The position numbers and the translations under genes were made by a program. Positions 1-8,117 of a stretch of 64,000 bases of DNA are shown piece by piece (the stretch's first letter is position 1; the number at the start of each line of letters is the position of its first letter). Origin of the DNA: Tritrichomonas musculus (lineage: Eukaryota > Parabasalia > Tritrichomonadida > Tritrichomonadidae); NCBI GenBank assembly GCA_039105265.1, contig JAPFFF010000008.1, positions 4,588,001 through 4,652,000 on the forward strand, given 5' to 3'. The notes under the pieces are model-generated. The model made no database searches. It had not been told where the DNA came from and was given only the letters and a program-made list of their open reading frames with translations.

Positions 1-1680
1 AGTGTCGAGCAATATTCAGGCGATACTCCATATGATCCAATGATTACAATTGGAGAACTAACAACTTTTTATAATTTAACATTGCTGTTACCAGTTAAAC
101 CTTATACAGAAAATTCCCCCAAAAAAGAAGAATGCGCTTATTTACCAAGTTTTTATCAAATGATATATCATAAAATAAAATTTGTTGAACGAGAAATTTT
201 AGAACAACGAGCAAAACATAGAGAGAAAATGAGAACCTTTACAGATTTCATTATTGATTTTCTCAGAAAATGGCCTCCTACAGATGATAATATGATTATT
301 TCAGTTAAACTTGATGAGTTAAAAGAACACCTTATTAAAGATCCAGTTGAAGTAGATCAGTTAATCAAAAAACATAATTTTTATCTTAGCTTAATCAATT
401 CAGTAAATAATTCATTATCTACCAAAGCAATTGTTGAAGAAGAACTGCGTACTGTTGTTGATATAATTTCCAAAACTATTGATGAAAGAACTTCCTTTTT
501 CCCAATTCATGAGCTTCAACACAAATTTGAACGCTTGTTTATGCATCCTTTGCTCCCATATTCTACCCGATTTGAAGAAATAGTGTTATCTTTCCAAACA
601 CTTGATTCTCAACTTTTTTTAAAAACTTTATTCAGCATTATTCCTCCTTTTCTCAATGATTTAGGTATCAACAAAAAACCATACGATTCAGCTCTAGTGC
701 TTCTTTTAATCCGCTTTTTATTTGACAGAATTTATGAACAGAATCCTTTTATATTCAAAGAAGGAGAAGATCTTCTTCACGACTTGGTAAATATTACATT
801 TGCTCAATTAAATCCTCCAGCAGAATTTTCTCCCCCAGTTGAAGACAGAAATACAAGAATTATTGATGTTTTTGCTTATGATGAACATTTTGGACAAGGT
901 GTTCCACCTTTACAAGAAATGCTTTTTTGTACTAATCCTTTTGATATACTAGATTGCGTCGATAAATCACTTTTCTCAATTGAAAAAGCAGCTACTGTTT
1001 ATAACAATTACCAAACAATGGTTTTTCCTTTTGAAGTTACTTTTGAATTGTTTATGGCAGTTGCAATTGCGTCGCAGGTATCTAATTGGGAAAATATGTC
1101 TGTCTTTGTTGAAAATTACACTCCACTTTCTGGGCTTTGCCCATCATTTGAATTTTCAAAAGCGAAAGTTGTTGCATCAACAATGCAGTTCCAAGTTATG
1201 GTTGCTGAAATGAAAGGTGAAGCACCAAAAGGTGATATTGATGATAAAGCTAAAAAGGCAACCGAATATGCAGCAAATTACTCCGAATCTATTGCTGATT
1301 ATGTATCAAATGGAATCGTTACACTTCCAGAAATTCAAATTATTCAAGAAGATGAAGAAGAAGAAAAAGGAGAAATTACCAACAATGAAGAAGAAGCAAT
1401 TCCTGATACAACAAATAATAATGAACAAAATGAAACAGCTAATGAAAACATCAATAACGATGAAGAATCAAATATCTGTAATGATCAAGAACAAACGGTA
1501 AATGAAAATTCTGACAACCAAAATAATAATGAAGATACTAATGACAACAATAATCAAACTGAAAAAGAAATTACTAATGAAGAAACCAATACTGAAAAAG
1601 ATAATAATGATGATGTAACCGAATACCTTAATATGGAAAAGGACAACAATCAAGATACAAATGAGCCAGTACCAGAATAA
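1..1680 (+). CDS. VPS9-domain-like protein, 5' end outside window
   Basis: The reading frame is open from base 1; the first ATG in view is at 40, but 13 sense codons precede it, so the true start probably lies upstream. From that ATG, 546 residues are visible. Residues about 150-390 are predominantly helical. The segment around 325-390, with a ...FELFMAVAIAS... helix followed by a conserved-looking FVENY stretch, reads like the end of a VPS9 domain, which in other eukaryotes is the nucleotide-exchange module for Rab5-type GTPases at early endosomes. The catalytic Asp/Tyr pair of VPS9 could not be placed with certainty, so this is a tentative family call. From about residue 430 the protein becomes a low-complexity acidic tail rich in Asn, Glu and Asp. 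The stop reads TAAA, which overlaps the UAAA type of polyadenylation signal described in trichomonads. An alternative is an unrelated helical-repeat protein. Confidence 0.5.
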   Translation, partial: SVEQYSGDTPYDPMITIGELTTFYNLTLLLPVKPYTENSPKKEECAYLPSFYQMIYHKIKFVEREILEQRAKHREKMRTFTDFIIDFLRKWPPTDDNMIISVKLDELKEHLIKDPVEVDQLIKKHNFYLSLINSVNNSLSTKAIVEEELRTVVDIISKTIDERTSFFPIHELQHKFERLFMHPLLPYSTRFEEIVLSFQTLDSQLFLKTLFSIIPPFLNDLGINKKPYDSALVLLLIRFLFDRIYEQNPFIFKEGEDLLHDLVNITFAQLNPPAEFSPPVEDRNTRIIDVFAYDEHFGQGVPPLQEMLFCTNPFDILDCVDKSLFSIEKAATVYNNYQTMVFPFEVTFELFMAVAIASQVSNWENMSVFVENYTPLSGLCPSFEFSKAKVVASTMQFQVMVAEMKGEAPKGDIDDKAKKATEYAANYSESIADYVSNGIVTLPEIQIIQEDEEEEKGEITNNEEEAIPDTTNNNEQNETANENINNDEESNICNDQEQTVNENSDNQNNNEDTNDNNNQTEKEITNEETNTEKDNNDDVTEYLNMEKDNNQDTNEPVPE

Positions 1681-1942
1681 AACCGTAGATTGAACTTTGC
1701 AAATTAAATTCAAGCATAAACTATTGACGTTGAACTTGAAAAATGCGGCCGAATTAATGTTTTTATTTCTTTTTTTTTTCTTGATCAGAATCTCTTTTAG
1801 ATTCAAAATTAAATGAATATTTTACAAAAATAGTTGATTACAAAACAAATTAATTTTCATTCACAATAAATGTTTTTTTTTTTTATTATTATTATAATTT
1901 ATATACAATATTATTTCATGGTAAAAAAAATCTATACTATAA

Positions 1943-2896
1943 TTAAATGTTTTTTCCAATATTAGTCCAGTTTGGATTATAAAGAATCTCAGCATTTTTT
2001 CCAAAAAATGCTCTTTTGGCATCTAAATCATCTTGAAGCCAGTACATAAACCAAGCTGTCATATACCCATCTCCATTTGTTAACATATCAGCATGATCTG
2101 CATTTAGTCTCCTTGCAAGGACTTTTGGAACTTCATCTGAAATTGATTTATACTTTTCAACCATTGATGACAATGGAGAAATACCAGAATTTTCATCAAT
2201 ACCAGCATCAAACCTTAAAGTACCAGCTGTCTGAAAATATGGTATACCAAGATCACTTAAATCATAGGGAATATTAAGGACTTCTTTAGCTATTTCATAT
2301 GATGGTGCACTTGCAGTATAAATGGCTTTGTATATATCACCATTGTCGTGCAATGTAACTGCATTAATCGAGCCTAAACCACCTTGGGAATGCCCTGCAA
2401 TTCCAATATTATATAGATCAATTTTATCATAAAATTGACTATCTTTGGTTGAATTAAGAGTAAGCATAAATTCCAAGCTTGCTGATGATGAATCACCTGA
2501 GCCTGATCTCTCATCTTCATTTCCAACAACAATAAAACCCCAGCTTGCTAAATGATCAAAAATTGGTTTATATTTTGACGCAATTATACCTGATCCATTT
2601 ACCATAATAACCAATGGAAACTTTTTAATACTGGGTTTATTCATAGAAAGTTCGCTTGGATACCATATTTCAAACTTCTTTATAGCATCATCTTTTGATT
2701 GTTGTTCAAAATATGAAACATGATAATCACCTTTATTTGAATATTTACTTTCAATTGGCATTTTGCTATTGATATTATTAAAGTATCCATTTTTTACTGC
2801 TGGCTGCTTACTTGCCCAATAACCAAAAAGAATAATAGCAAGAATAAAAACTGCTGCAACAGAAACGAGGGAGATAATTATGGTAATTAAAATCAT
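1943..2896 (-). CDS. Membrane-anchored alpha/beta hydrolase
   Basis: The first in-frame ATG is at 2896; the frame continues upstream to 2941 and beyond but with no further ATG, so I place the start here (317 residues). Residues 1-27 are a strongly hydrophobic signal anchor, so the enzyme domain is probably in the ER/Golgi lumen or outside the cell. The fold signature is clear: an oxyanion-type VIMVNGSG strand-turn near residues 96-103, a nucleophile elbow G-H-S-Q-G with Ser about 170, and a C-terminal A-D-H-A motif giving catalytic His about 268; the acid is probably an Asp near 230. This resembles the chlorophyllase/dienelactone-hydrolase type of serine hydrolase. The substrate cannot be read from sequence. 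It is divergent from the gene on its right, whose ATG lies 66 bp away. Confidence 0.75.
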   Translation of the reverse strand: MILITIIISLVSVAAVFILAIILFGYWASKQPAVKNGYFNNINSKMPIESKYSNKGDYHVSYFEQQSKDDAIKKFEIWYPSELSMNKPSIKKFPLVIMVNGSGIIASKYKPIFDHLASWGFIVVGNEDERSGSGDSSSASLEFMLTLNSTKDSQFYDKIDLYNIGIAGHSQGGLGSINAVTLHDNGDIYKAIYTASAPSYEIAKEVLNIPYDLSDLGIPYFQTAGTLRFDAGIDENSGISPLSSMVEKYKSISDEVPKVLARRLNADHADMLTNGDGYMTAWFMYWLQDDLDAKRAFFGKNAEILYNPNWTNIGKNI

Positions 2897-2962
2897 TATT
2901 GAATTTTGAATATCAGATTTTTTTTGTTCTAGCCCATTCAAATTTGATAGATAGAAAAAAGA
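2897..2962. promoter_or_regulatory. Compact divergent intergenic region
   Basis: Only 66 bp separate the ATG of the minus-strand hydrolase from the ATG of the plus-strand kinase-family gene, so both promoters and both 5' leaders must fit here or overlap coding sequence. On the minus strand two TTCAA motifs lie within 15 bases of the ATG. Neither is a full match to the trichomonad initiator TCA-Y-T/A, so the transcription start is not resolved. Confidence 0.3.
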
Positions 2963-4552
2963 ATGTTGAAAGGTTACGATCCAAAACGTTTTGCTTCAAG
3001 CGACTACATTACTTCACAGCCAAAACCAAAGAACGATATTTTAGCTACTGCTTCATTGCGAGTTATTCAAAATGCCAATAGAGCAACATTAATTTTCTTA
3101 ACTTCCTCACTTTATCAAAAACTTTTCCATAGACAATTGAAAATTGCGCATTCTCTAGGTGATGGATTATATTGCATCGATCTTGAGAAAAACATTATCA
3201 CAGAAGAAATGATAACTCATTTAAAGCATGAGATTTCTGAGTTTATTTCTACACACGAATCACTAGAAATAATTGACGTTCCACGTGCTGAGCTCCTTAA
3301 GAAATTTGTAGAAAACAAAAGGCAAGACAAAGTCGGAATTTTAAAAACCATTTCTACTCCAGAAATAAAGTGCGTTAAATGTGATGAATTCCTCGATTAT
3401 ATTATTGAGCCAATGGAGACAAATCTCAAACGCCTTCCTATTTATACATTCCAAAAATACCATAATGGTTTTGTATTAAGACTTCCTACTTTACTTTCAC
3501 CAGATTCTCTTCAAGAATGGATTGAACCAAAGTCTCAAGCTGATATGTTTGATGAATATGCTGAATGGGCTGAATTAGTTGGCGTTGACAATATTTCAAA
3601 ATTAAATGAAGCCATTTATCAAAAAAAAGTTGATGACATCAAATGGGTTTGCGAAGGATTGCATCAAAGAAAACTTGCAAATCTAGCTATCAAGTTAATT
3701 GAAGGATATCCATCAAAAAGAGTTATTACAATTGCTGGACCATCATCTTCAAACAAAACAACTTTTGCTAAAAGATTAGGCATTGCACTTCAGGTTAATG
3801 GATATAATTCATTAGTCATTGAAATGGATGATTATTTCCTAAATAGAGAAGACACACCTTTTGGTCCCGATGGCTTACGTGATTTTGAATCTATAGTAGC
3901 CTTAAATGTTTCTCTTCTTTCGGAAAGAGTTCATAAACTCATTAATAACGAATCTGTTCCTCGAAGGAAATTTGATTTTATTGAAGGAATTGGCTATGAT
4001 ATTCAAGAACAACAACAAAAACTTGGTGATAAATGCTTCCTTATTCTTGAAGGAATTCATGGATTGAATCCACAACTTTTGAAGGAACTTGGTCGAGATG
4101 AAGTCGTTCCAATTTACGTTGCACCATTATCACCACTTTCAATCGACAATACCCATCGATTCCCAACTACTGATCTTAGATTAATTCGGCGAATTATTCG
4201 TGATCACAAATTCCGTGGCTATTCAGCAAGAAAAACAATTCGACGATGGACAAGCGTTAGAATAGGCGAAGAAAAGAATATCTTTCCATATCAAAACAAT
4301 GCACAATTGTTTTTCAATTCATCTCTTGTTTATGAATTACCAGTACTATCAATTTTTGCAAGAGGTTTACTCTCTGAAGCAACTGTTCCTGAGGAAGGAG
4401 AAGATTTGAATGACCCAATGACAAAAGAAATTACAAGAGAAGCTAAAAGACTTCTTTTATTGGTCGGCATGTTTTATGCAATTCCTCAACAAGATGTTCC
4501 ACACATTTCATGCATTCGTGAATTTACTGGCGGTTCTGATTTGAAATACTAA
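2963..4552 (+). CDS. Uridine kinase/phosphoribulokinase-family protein, bacterial-type
   Basis: 529 residues. The N-terminal half (about 45-130) resembles the threonyl-tRNA-synthetase second-additional domain that precedes the kinase in the long 'uridine kinase' proteins of Firmicutes, Bacteroidetes and Thermotoga. The C-terminal half is a P-loop kinase: a Walker-A-like G-P-S-S-S-N-K-T-T at 259-267, an MDDYF motif near 290-300 for substrate binding, an ILEGIHGLN segment (Walker B region), a run of Arg residues in the lid (LRLIRRIIRD), and the family-typical REF-GGS ending. Length and domain order match the bacterial family, which suggests an old lateral gain. One oddity is Asn264, where the Walker A consensus has Gly. 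The expected role is phosphorylation of a nucleoside in pyrimidine salvage, but substrate specificity of this long subfamily is not settled. Confidence 0.8.
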   Translation: MLKGYDPKRFASSDYITSQPKPKNDILATASLRVIQNANRATLIFLTSSLYQKLFHRQLKIAHSLGDGLYCIDLEKNIITEEMITHLKHEISEFISTHESLEIIDVPRAELLKKFVENKRQDKVGILKTISTPEIKCVKCDEFLDYIIEPMETNLKRLPIYTFQKYHNGFVLRLPTLLSPDSLQEWIEPKSQADMFDEYAEWAELVGVDNISKLNEAIYQKKVDDIKWVCEGLHQRKLANLAIKLIEGYPSKRVITIAGPSSSNKTTFAKRLGIALQVNGYNSLVIEMDDYFLNREDTPFGPDGLRDFESIVALNVSLLSERVHKLINNESVPRRKFDFIEGIGYDIQEQQQKLGDKCFLILEGIHGLNPQLLKELGRDEVVPIYVAPLSPLSIDNTHRFPTTDLRLIRRIIRDHKFRGYSARKTIRRWTSVRIGEEKNIFPYQNNAQLFFNSSLVYELPVLSIFARGLLSEATVPEEGEDLNDPMTKEITREAKRLLLLVGMFYAIPQQDVPHISCIREFTGGSDLKY

Positions 4553-5033
4553 TGAGTATTTGAGAATGAATGTGCGTAAATCTAAGAAATTGAAATTGAA
4601 TATGAGATAAATTTAAATAATAAAAGTTTCTTTTTTATTTTGCTTTATTACTTTTTTATATTTCAATACTTCTGTTTTAATTGGCTTATTTTTGTAATCA
4701 AAATTATGGAATTAATACAATCTTAAAATCACTAAATCCTACTTTGTAATCATTCAACCCAATAATATTGTTGCAATGCTAATGCATTATACATTATATA
4801 TGATTTTTTAGCGTCCACTTTGGGTCCGATTAAAACAAACTTCCATTTATGCCCTATAGGAGTCTAACATACTTATTAATAATAATATAATAACACATAT
4901 AGTAGATATATAACTATAATATTTTTTAATATAATGATTAAATTAAACAAAAATTAAACATATTTGATACCGCTTAGATATTTTTTGATATTCATTATTG
5001 GATGTAACATCTTATAAATATATTTTTTTTGGC
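4553..5033. other. Intergenic region, no gene seen
   Basis: This is AT-rich spacer between two convergent genes, with no convincing open frame. A short less AT-rich patch at about 4,811-4,868 stands out from the surroundings but matches no RNA or protein I recognise. Confidence 0.5.
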
Positions 5034-5939
5034 TTATCGATTGAATTTTGGTATTTTTTCTGTATTAAGCTCAGCTTCACACTCTCTTTGGACAGGAACA
5101 ATTCCACTTCTGAAAAACGCAGAAAGCATCATTCTAACTATTACAAAAAATGGAAGTGCAAAAGACAAATATGTTGACCATCCATCCAAAAATGAAAAAA
5201 AGCCATATACTTGAACAACTGTTTTAACAACAGGAGCTCTCATGGAAAAATGCACTTCAAATAAATCTGTAGGACCAAGATTCCAAATTACATTTCTTTT
5301 AATGAAAATTGGGTCTCCTTGAGTTACTGGATATGACGAATTAACCCTAATTGGCCTTTTTCTTGTATATTGAATATATGCATCAGATAATGGAACAAAA
5401 GTTTCTGTGTAACCATTAAGAACTTGCTCTTGTGTGAATATAAGTGATCCAAATATATTAACAGCTGAAGCATTTAAGTAAGAGAATTCATCAATATCAA
5501 CATAAGATGTAAATGTCTTTTTTTGTTTGGCAAAATTTACAAGAAATGAAAATGATAAATGAACATTGTTGATTGTTTCATTTAGTTGAATTGGGAAATA
5601 GGCCGAAAACTTTAAAGTGTTGCTTGGTGGAAGCTGCGGAATTTGAATAACAGGCACACGTGTGATTCTACTTATTGTCGAAGCATATTGGTTCATTTGG
5701 AAGTATAGTTCAGTGCCACTTTTACCAGTGATACTAAACTCTATATCTGGATTCAAAGATACGGTTGGAATTTGAGGCTCAATTTCATATCTAGTGAATA
5801 AGTGGTAACACCATCCTCCAATTAAATAAGGAAAAATTATTGCACTGAGATATAAGGCAACAGTAATAAAAGTGGAATAAGATAACAAGTTTGATTTATA
5901 ATTTATGGGCGCTCTTCCGATTCGATATACAACAACCAT
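5034..5939 (-). CDS. TMEM231: TMEM231-like ciliary transition-zone membrane protein
   Basis: 301 residues, ATG at 5939. Layout matches metazoan TMEM231 (about 316 residues): a short cytosolic N-terminus with a Y-R-x-G motif, a first membrane segment at about 22-48, a large lumenal beta-rich domain, and a second membrane segment at about 254-275 followed by a short tail. Specific similarities I can see are a P-T-V segment just after the first membrane span, repeated hydrophobic beta strands with a SFSFLV-type strand, a Y-x-x-R-K/N motif before a DPI-containing loop, and a strand with a paired R-A-P-V-type ending leading into the second span. TMEM231 belongs to the MKS module that, with meckelin and B9 proteins, forms the membrane-diffusion barrier at the base of cilia. 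A second MKS-module gene, TMEM67, lies at 51,094-53,625 in this window. It is convergent with the kinase-family gene on its left. Confidence 0.75.
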   Translation of the reverse strand: MVVVYRIGRAPINYKSNLLSYSTFITVALYLSAIIFPYLIGGWCYHLFTRYEIEPQIPTVSLNPDIEFSITGKSGTELYFQMNQYASTISRITRVPVIQIPQLPPSNTLKFSAYFPIQLNETINNVHLSFSFLVNFAKQKKTFTSYVDIDEFSYLNASAVNIFGSLIFTQEQVLNGYTETFVPLSDAYIQYTRKRPIRVNSSYPVTQGDPIFIKRNVIWNLGPTDLFEVHFSMRAPVVKTVVQVYGFFSFLDGWSTYLSFALPFFVIVRMMLSAFFRSGIVPVQRECEAELNTEKIPKFNR

Positions 5940-6071
5940 ATTTTAGTAAATTTACTATTTCTATACAACTCTCAATACCGTTTAAAAATTCTTTTTTATT
6001 CACAAAAAGTTTTTTTAAACGTGCTTTTTATATATAAATAAAATCTATAAAAAACACAAATTATTCATCAA

Positions 6072-7202
6072 ATGATTCAACCACGTCTAAGAATCATTAC
6101 TGTTGGAGATGAACGAGTGGGAAAGACGTGGTTGATTCATATGCTATGCGATAAAGAAATTCCAAAAGAGTATACGCCAACAACATACGAAAATTTTTGC
6201 ATTGATAAAACTATATGTGGACAAATGGTAACCTTTTCATTAAGAGATACTGCTGGACGTCCATCCTTAGATGATTTTCGCTCAATTTGCTTTAATAATG
6301 CTGATGTTTTTCTTCTTTGCTTTGCAGCTGATGATCGTGAATCTTTTGTGAATTTACAAACAAAATGGATTCAATATTCAAAATCAAAAGTCGAAAATGC
6401 TAAATTGATTCTTGTCGAAACCAAGTGTGACTTAATACATCCAGAAATATGCAAAAAAGAAATCAGCACGGCAAATGAGAATGATAATACAAAAATAGAA
6501 ACCAATGTTGTTCCTAGTTTAAATTTAAAATCAAAAAGAATTGATTCTGCAATAAGAGCAATAAACTCCAAAAATGAGTATAAAGCTCAACCAAAAATCT
6601 CAATACCAAAATCATCCAGAAATACAAGAAATCATTATTTATTAGATGTTCTTTCTTCCAAAAAAAGATCAAAGTCACCACCTAAATTACTAAATGCATA
6701 CATTACTCCAACAACAAGGTCACTTGCAGACTTACCAAAAGAACGAAGTCTGAAATCAGCAAGAAAAAGGAGCGTACAACCTAAAACAATTTCAGAAAGC
6801 TTAAGCCAATTTGAAATCGGTCCAAAAGATTCAATGAATATTGACAATTTTATTGATTTAAACAAACCTCAAATTCATATATCAGTATCATCAGAAATAG
6901 AATTTACAGAAAAACATCAAAAAAATCTAGAAATAAATTCAAATGAAAATACAAATTTCAATGCAAAATCTCTAGATTCTGAATTTACAACAGAATTAAA
7001 TGAAATACCAGAAATAGATCAAATTATTAGCGAAGATGAAATTAAATGTTTATGCATCGAAGAAGGAATTAGTGGGTTCATCAAATGCAGCTCAAAAGAA
7101 GGATTTCAATCATATTCAATACTTGAACTTGCTGCAAAGATATGCGTTCTTAAAAAGAAATGGACTCCTCCATTTAGAAGAAGAAGAATAGCAAATTCTT
7201 AA
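6072..7202 (+). CDS. Rho-type GTPase with ~200-residue insert, probably hydrolysis-dead
   Basis: 376 residues. G1 is G-D-E-R-V-G-K-T (12-19), switch I is P-T-T-Y-E-N-F (36-42) as in Rho/Rac, G3 is D-T-A-G-R-P (59-64), and G4 appears as T-K-C-D-L (117-121). The chain then enters a polar, Ser/Lys/Asn-rich segment of about 200 residues before the normal Rho C-terminal part resumes near 322, with G5 as K-C-S-S-K-E-G (338-344) and a final ELAAK helix. In a canonical Rho the G4-G5 gap is about 40 residues, so the insert is real and lies where Rho proteins carry their small insert helix. Two substitutions matter: Glu14 where Ras/Rho has Gly12, and Arg63 where it has Gln61; both positions are needed for GTP hydrolysis. 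There is no CAAX box; the tail is basic (FRRRRIANS). Confidence 0.85.
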   Translation: MIQPRLRIITVGDERVGKTWLIHMLCDKEIPKEYTPTTYENFCIDKTICGQMVTFSLRDTAGRPSLDDFRSICFNNADVFLLCFAADDRESFVNLQTKWIQYSKSKVENAKLILVETKCDLIHPEICKKEISTANENDNTKIETNVVPSLNLKSKRIDSAIRAINSKNEYKAQPKISIPKSSRNTRNHYLLDVLSSKKRSKSPPKLLNAYITPTTRSLADLPKERSLKSARKRSVQPKTISESLSQFEIGPKDSMNIDNFIDLNKPQIHISVSSEIEFTEKHQKNLEINSNENTNFNAKSLDSEFTTELNEIPEIDQIISEDEIKCLCIEEGISGFIKCSSKEGFQSYSILELAAKICVLKKKWTPPFRRRRIANS

Positions 7203-7392
7203 TTCTAAAAAATTAAATGATTCATTTCTCCAAAAAAAGAATATGCATATTTATATTATTTAAAATCAAATACCAAGGAAATACCGATAGAATTCCCATA
7301 TTTAATATATTACAAATAATTATCGAAAAATATAGCTGGATCATACCAATCGTGTAAATGTCTTTTTTTTCAGGCCCAATTCCAATTACTAT

Positions 7393-7890
7393 CTATTTTT
7401 TCCATCCTTTTGGAAGCACAGAAGGATTTTGAATGATTCCATCTTCAGTAATTTCAAGACCAGACAAGCCAAACAAAACAATTTGAAGAAGGGCACCTAC
7501 TCCTGTTACGAAATATGGATTCTGTGAGTTTGGTGTCTCCGAAAGGGCACCAAAAGGAGGCCTAAAATCAGGCTCATAACATTTAGACAATAGTTCAGTC
7601 ACTTTTTCAACGTTTAAATGCTTTGCATACTGAACAACGAACACAGAATAACTCATCAAAGGTCCATCATTTGGATCAATTCTACTCTCATAATAAGATA
7701 AATCTTTCTTTTGATCATTTGATTTAGCATAAAATATGAAACCTGATAATTTGTCATGAACTTTTCTTGCAAAACATTTTTTAAATATTATACTTTTTTG
7801 ATACTAAACATTTTCAACCCTTTTTCTACATCTAAATCCAAATATCTATCTTATCTTCTGACATTTGTACCTCGAACTATAAAGGAATCT
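7393..7890 (-). pseudogene. Chimeric fossil: UBL-pseudokinase N-terminus joined to GH65 tail
   Basis: Read leftwards, 7,890-7,702 is recognisably the N-terminus of the ubiquitin-like/pseudokinase family found just to the right: an SFIVRGTN start-like segment, then KVHDKLSGFIFYAK, which matches KVHNKISDFIFYAK of the neighbour. It carries in-frame stops and a frame change near 7,785. At about 7,700 it runs without a break into YYESRIDPNDGP, followed by the C-terminal part of a glycoside hydrolase family 65 protein, with GALLQIVLFGLSGLE and a final LPKGWKK. GH65 enzymes are phosphorylases or glucosidases acting on alpha-glucosides. Only the last about 100 residues of that enzyme remain, and its catalytic Glu is not included. 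The joint looks like non-homologous recombination between two host genes. Confidence 0.7.
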
Positions 7891-8117
7891 TCAGACAAAC
7901 TAGAACAAACAAACAAAATTTTTTTTAAAAAAAAATCATTGCTGATTATAAAAGAACTAATTAAAAATCTTAAAATTACTTTTTAAACATTTGAATGAAA
8001 AAGGGAAAAAAAATAAAAAGATTCAAATTTAAATGCAAAAATGGAGACATCAAACTTTCAAAATTGAATGTATTTTTAATTTTATTGAAATATGATCTAA
8101 CAAATATTTTTTCTTTT

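Noticed and set aside
4811-4868. Possible RNA gene or transposon end in a less AT-rich patch
   Set aside because: It could not be folded into a tRNA, and no inverted partner was found nearby.
7756-7986. 76-codon plus-strand frame
   Set aside because: It lies over the N-terminal remnant of the minus-strand chimeric pseudogene and shows no features of its own.
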